Positions 13,471-14,786 of a DNA stretch of 14,786 bases are shown here, piece by piece. The stretch is from NCBI GenBank assembly GCA_017391185.1, contig JAFOZN010000006.1:1-14786 (forward strand), in the 5' to 3' direction. The number at the start of each line of letters is the position of its first letter. Positions within the stretch are counted from its first letter, which is position 1. The notes below the pieces were generated by a model, which saw nothing but the letters and a program-made list of their open reading frames with translations, was not told the DNA's origin and ran no database searches. The stretch comes from Alistipes sp. (lineage in GTDB: Bacteria > Bacteroidota > Bacteroidia > Bacteroidales > Rikenellaceae). Position numbers and translations under genes: made by a program.

Positions 13471-14786
13471 TTAACGAATATATTGATAAGCCCAATATGT
13501 TCCCTTAAACATCTCTCTTGCTTGAGCAACATTACCACTATCCATCAATTGCGCAAAACGGTTAAATTCACTGAGCTTAAACTGACTGACAGGGAAGTTC
13601 TGAAGTATGGCAGGATCTTGGCGCGAATAAAGCAAAATAGCCTCCTCATAATGCACAGGCAGATACTTCACGCCCTTATAAGCATTGGATAATGTGTATC
13701 CATACATATTAACAAAATTAGGCAACTGACGCGCAGCCAACAATCCGCAACACAACACATCTGAGAGCTTCTTATTCATCGGATCAGCCTCCAACAGACC
13801 AGCCGTCTCGACCACCACAGGATTCTCACCATGCCACACACTCCATATATCACTATCAAAAGTCTTCGTTTGCTTAGACTCATATCTCAAAGCCGCCAGC
13901 TCCTTGATACGGGATTTCACCCAATTACCATGACATGTACTACTCAATAATATGCGTATATATTTCTCGGCCACATCTGCATCTCCTTGTCGAATGGCAG
14001 TATCGACTATGCCTCGCATAGCTCGCGCTGAATAGCCAAAACGACAGATAGAATTGAGCTGAAACCAACTATGCAAAGCCTCGTTATCGGCACTCAATCG
14101 GGTGTTAAAATAGCCATTAAAGCTAAGACCTATATGATCCACACTATGAGGGAAATAGAAGTCGTCAGATGAAGTAATACTGTAAGTAAACATTTTATTC
14201 GGCAACTGCCCCTTCTCCAACAATGCCAACAACGCATAACGCCTACGCACGGGATCTTTCGCGGCTACTTCGGGAGTGACAATATCGAGAATCTTATCCC
14301 ACCGCTCCTGCTCGGCCAAAAACTCCACACGATAGATACGTTCGCGCACTCGATTCTCCTTCGAGAAGACCGACACAACACAACCGCCCAGAATCAAAAC
14401 CGAAGGTAGAATATAAAGATTCAAAAGGTTTAATCTCTTATCCGAAATCTCACCCTTTTTCGAAGTAAATAACCACACCAATAAAGCAACAACGAGTGAA
14501 GCCAAGGCGATGAGTATGACACTTCCCAACATAGTGAATTGAGCCTGAAATGCCAACAAAACACCCACAGCAACAAACGAGAGCCACATCCACTCTCGGC
14601 GCGAAGTGAGGCGAGAAATCACCACATCAGCGGAGAACATCACAATCCATGCAAACAAGGTCTGAATCAACGCACCGACCACAGGCCAACGATAGAATTG
14701 CAACAAGAATGCCCCCGCATAATCGGGATAACTATCTAAATAACGCACCTGCAACTGTACAAAATCGGGCAAGGTAGAGAAGAAAC
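13471..14786 (-). CDS. DUF6057-like polytopic membrane protein with TPR-like C-terminus, N-terminus beyond window
   Basis: The minus-strand frame is open from the right edge to TAA at 13471-13473, giving 437 visible codons. The first in-frame start inside the window is a TTG at 14772, but the frame continues upstream through FFST without a stop, so the true start is outside. About four membrane helices are visible (visible residues about 32-54, 65-82, 85-107, 122-141), preceded by the segment LDSYPDYAGAFLLQFYRWP, a pattern typical of Bacteroidetes DUF6057 proteins. The remaining 290 or so residues are soluble and helical with TPR-like stretches (for example EFLAEQERWDKILDIV, and FAQLMDSGNVAQAREMFKG near the end). 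The function of the family is unknown. The gene converges on the transporter gene and shares its terminator. Confidence 0.7.
   Translation of the reverse strand, partial: FFSTLPDFVQLQVRYLDSYPDYAGAFLLQFYRWPVVGALIQTLFAWIVMFSADVVISRLTSRREWMWLSFVAVGVLLAFQAQFTMLGSVILIALASLVVALLVWLFTSKKGEISDKRLNLLNLYILPSVLILGGCVVSVFSKENRVRERIYRVEFLAEQERWDKILDIVTPEVAAKDPVRRRYALLALLEKGQLPNKMFTYSITSSDDFYFPHSVDHIGLSFNGYFNTRLSADNEALHSWFQLNSICRFGYSARAMRGIVDTAIRQGDADVAEKYIRILLSSTCHGNWVKSRIKELAALRYESKQTKTFDSDIWSVWHGENPVVVETAGLLEADPMNKKLSDVLCCGLLAARQLPNFVNMYGYTLSNAYKGVKYLPVHYEEAILLYSRQDPAILQNFPVSQFKLSEFNRFAQLMDSGNVAQAREMFKGTYWAYQYIR

Noticed and set aside
14770..14772. TTG as start codon of the right-edge gene
   Set aside because: The frame stays open upstream to the window edge with family-like sequence, so the gene is cut rather than starting here.
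1..14786. CRISPR array, prophage, insertion sequence or integrase
   Set aside because: No regularly spaced repeats, transposase or recombinase motifs or terminal inverted repeats were found; the only repeat is the two-copy element in the 6519-6724 spacer.

Overview
The window looks like the chromosome of a gut-type Bacteroidales bacterium, plausibly Rikenellaceae/Alistipes-like (inferred; no rRNA or marker placement was possible). The grounds are the protein families (two-domain DUF1080 protein, exported Gfo/Idh/MocA protein, DUF6057-like membrane protein, roughly 600-residue UbiD), the lack of clear Shine-Dalgarno sites, and Bacteroidetes-type -7 boxes (TAnnTTTG) upstream of divergent genes. 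Nearly all genes lie on the minus strand; only one transporter gene is on the plus strand.

Region A (1-6518, minus strand, transcribed from high to low coordinates) is a tight run of six genes with gaps of about 11-25 bases. In order they are: a secreted tandem DUF1080 (3-keto-disaccharide hydrolase-like) protein, a 78-residue two-helix membrane protein, a divergent ApbE-like FMN transferase, an exported Gfo/Idh/MocA oxidoreductase, a UbiD-type prenyl-FMN decarboxylase, and a membrane-anchored helix-hairpin-helix protein cut by the left edge. DUF1080 plus Gfo/Idh/MocA is the known pairing for the oxidise-at-C3-then-eliminate route of glycoside cleavage. The ApbE-like protein and small membrane protein between them are the most unusual part of the window.

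Region B (6519-6724) is a non-coding spacer with a 32-base direct repeat (two copies 125 bases apart) and a long imperfect hairpin. It resembles a dispersed intergenic repeat.

Region C (6725-11677, minus strand) is a compact lon-kdsB-kdsA-kdsD cluster with gaps of 12-14 bases. It joins the Lon protease to three of the four steps that make CMP-Kdo for lipopolysaccharide. The KdsC phosphatase is not here. KdsA is of the metal-dependent type, judged by its ligands.

Region D (11678-12085) is a 408-base AT-rich divergent promoter region. It holds candidate -7 boxes for both flanking genes, a small hairpin in the presumed lon leader, and a CA-rich tract with an inverted repeat.

Region E (12086-13387, plus strand) is a polytopic ion-transporter-superfamily (NhaD/CitMHS-like) protein. 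It ends at a strong bidirectional terminator (13410-13446) shared with the convergent DUF6057-like membrane protein (13471 to beyond 14786), whose N-terminus lies outside the window.
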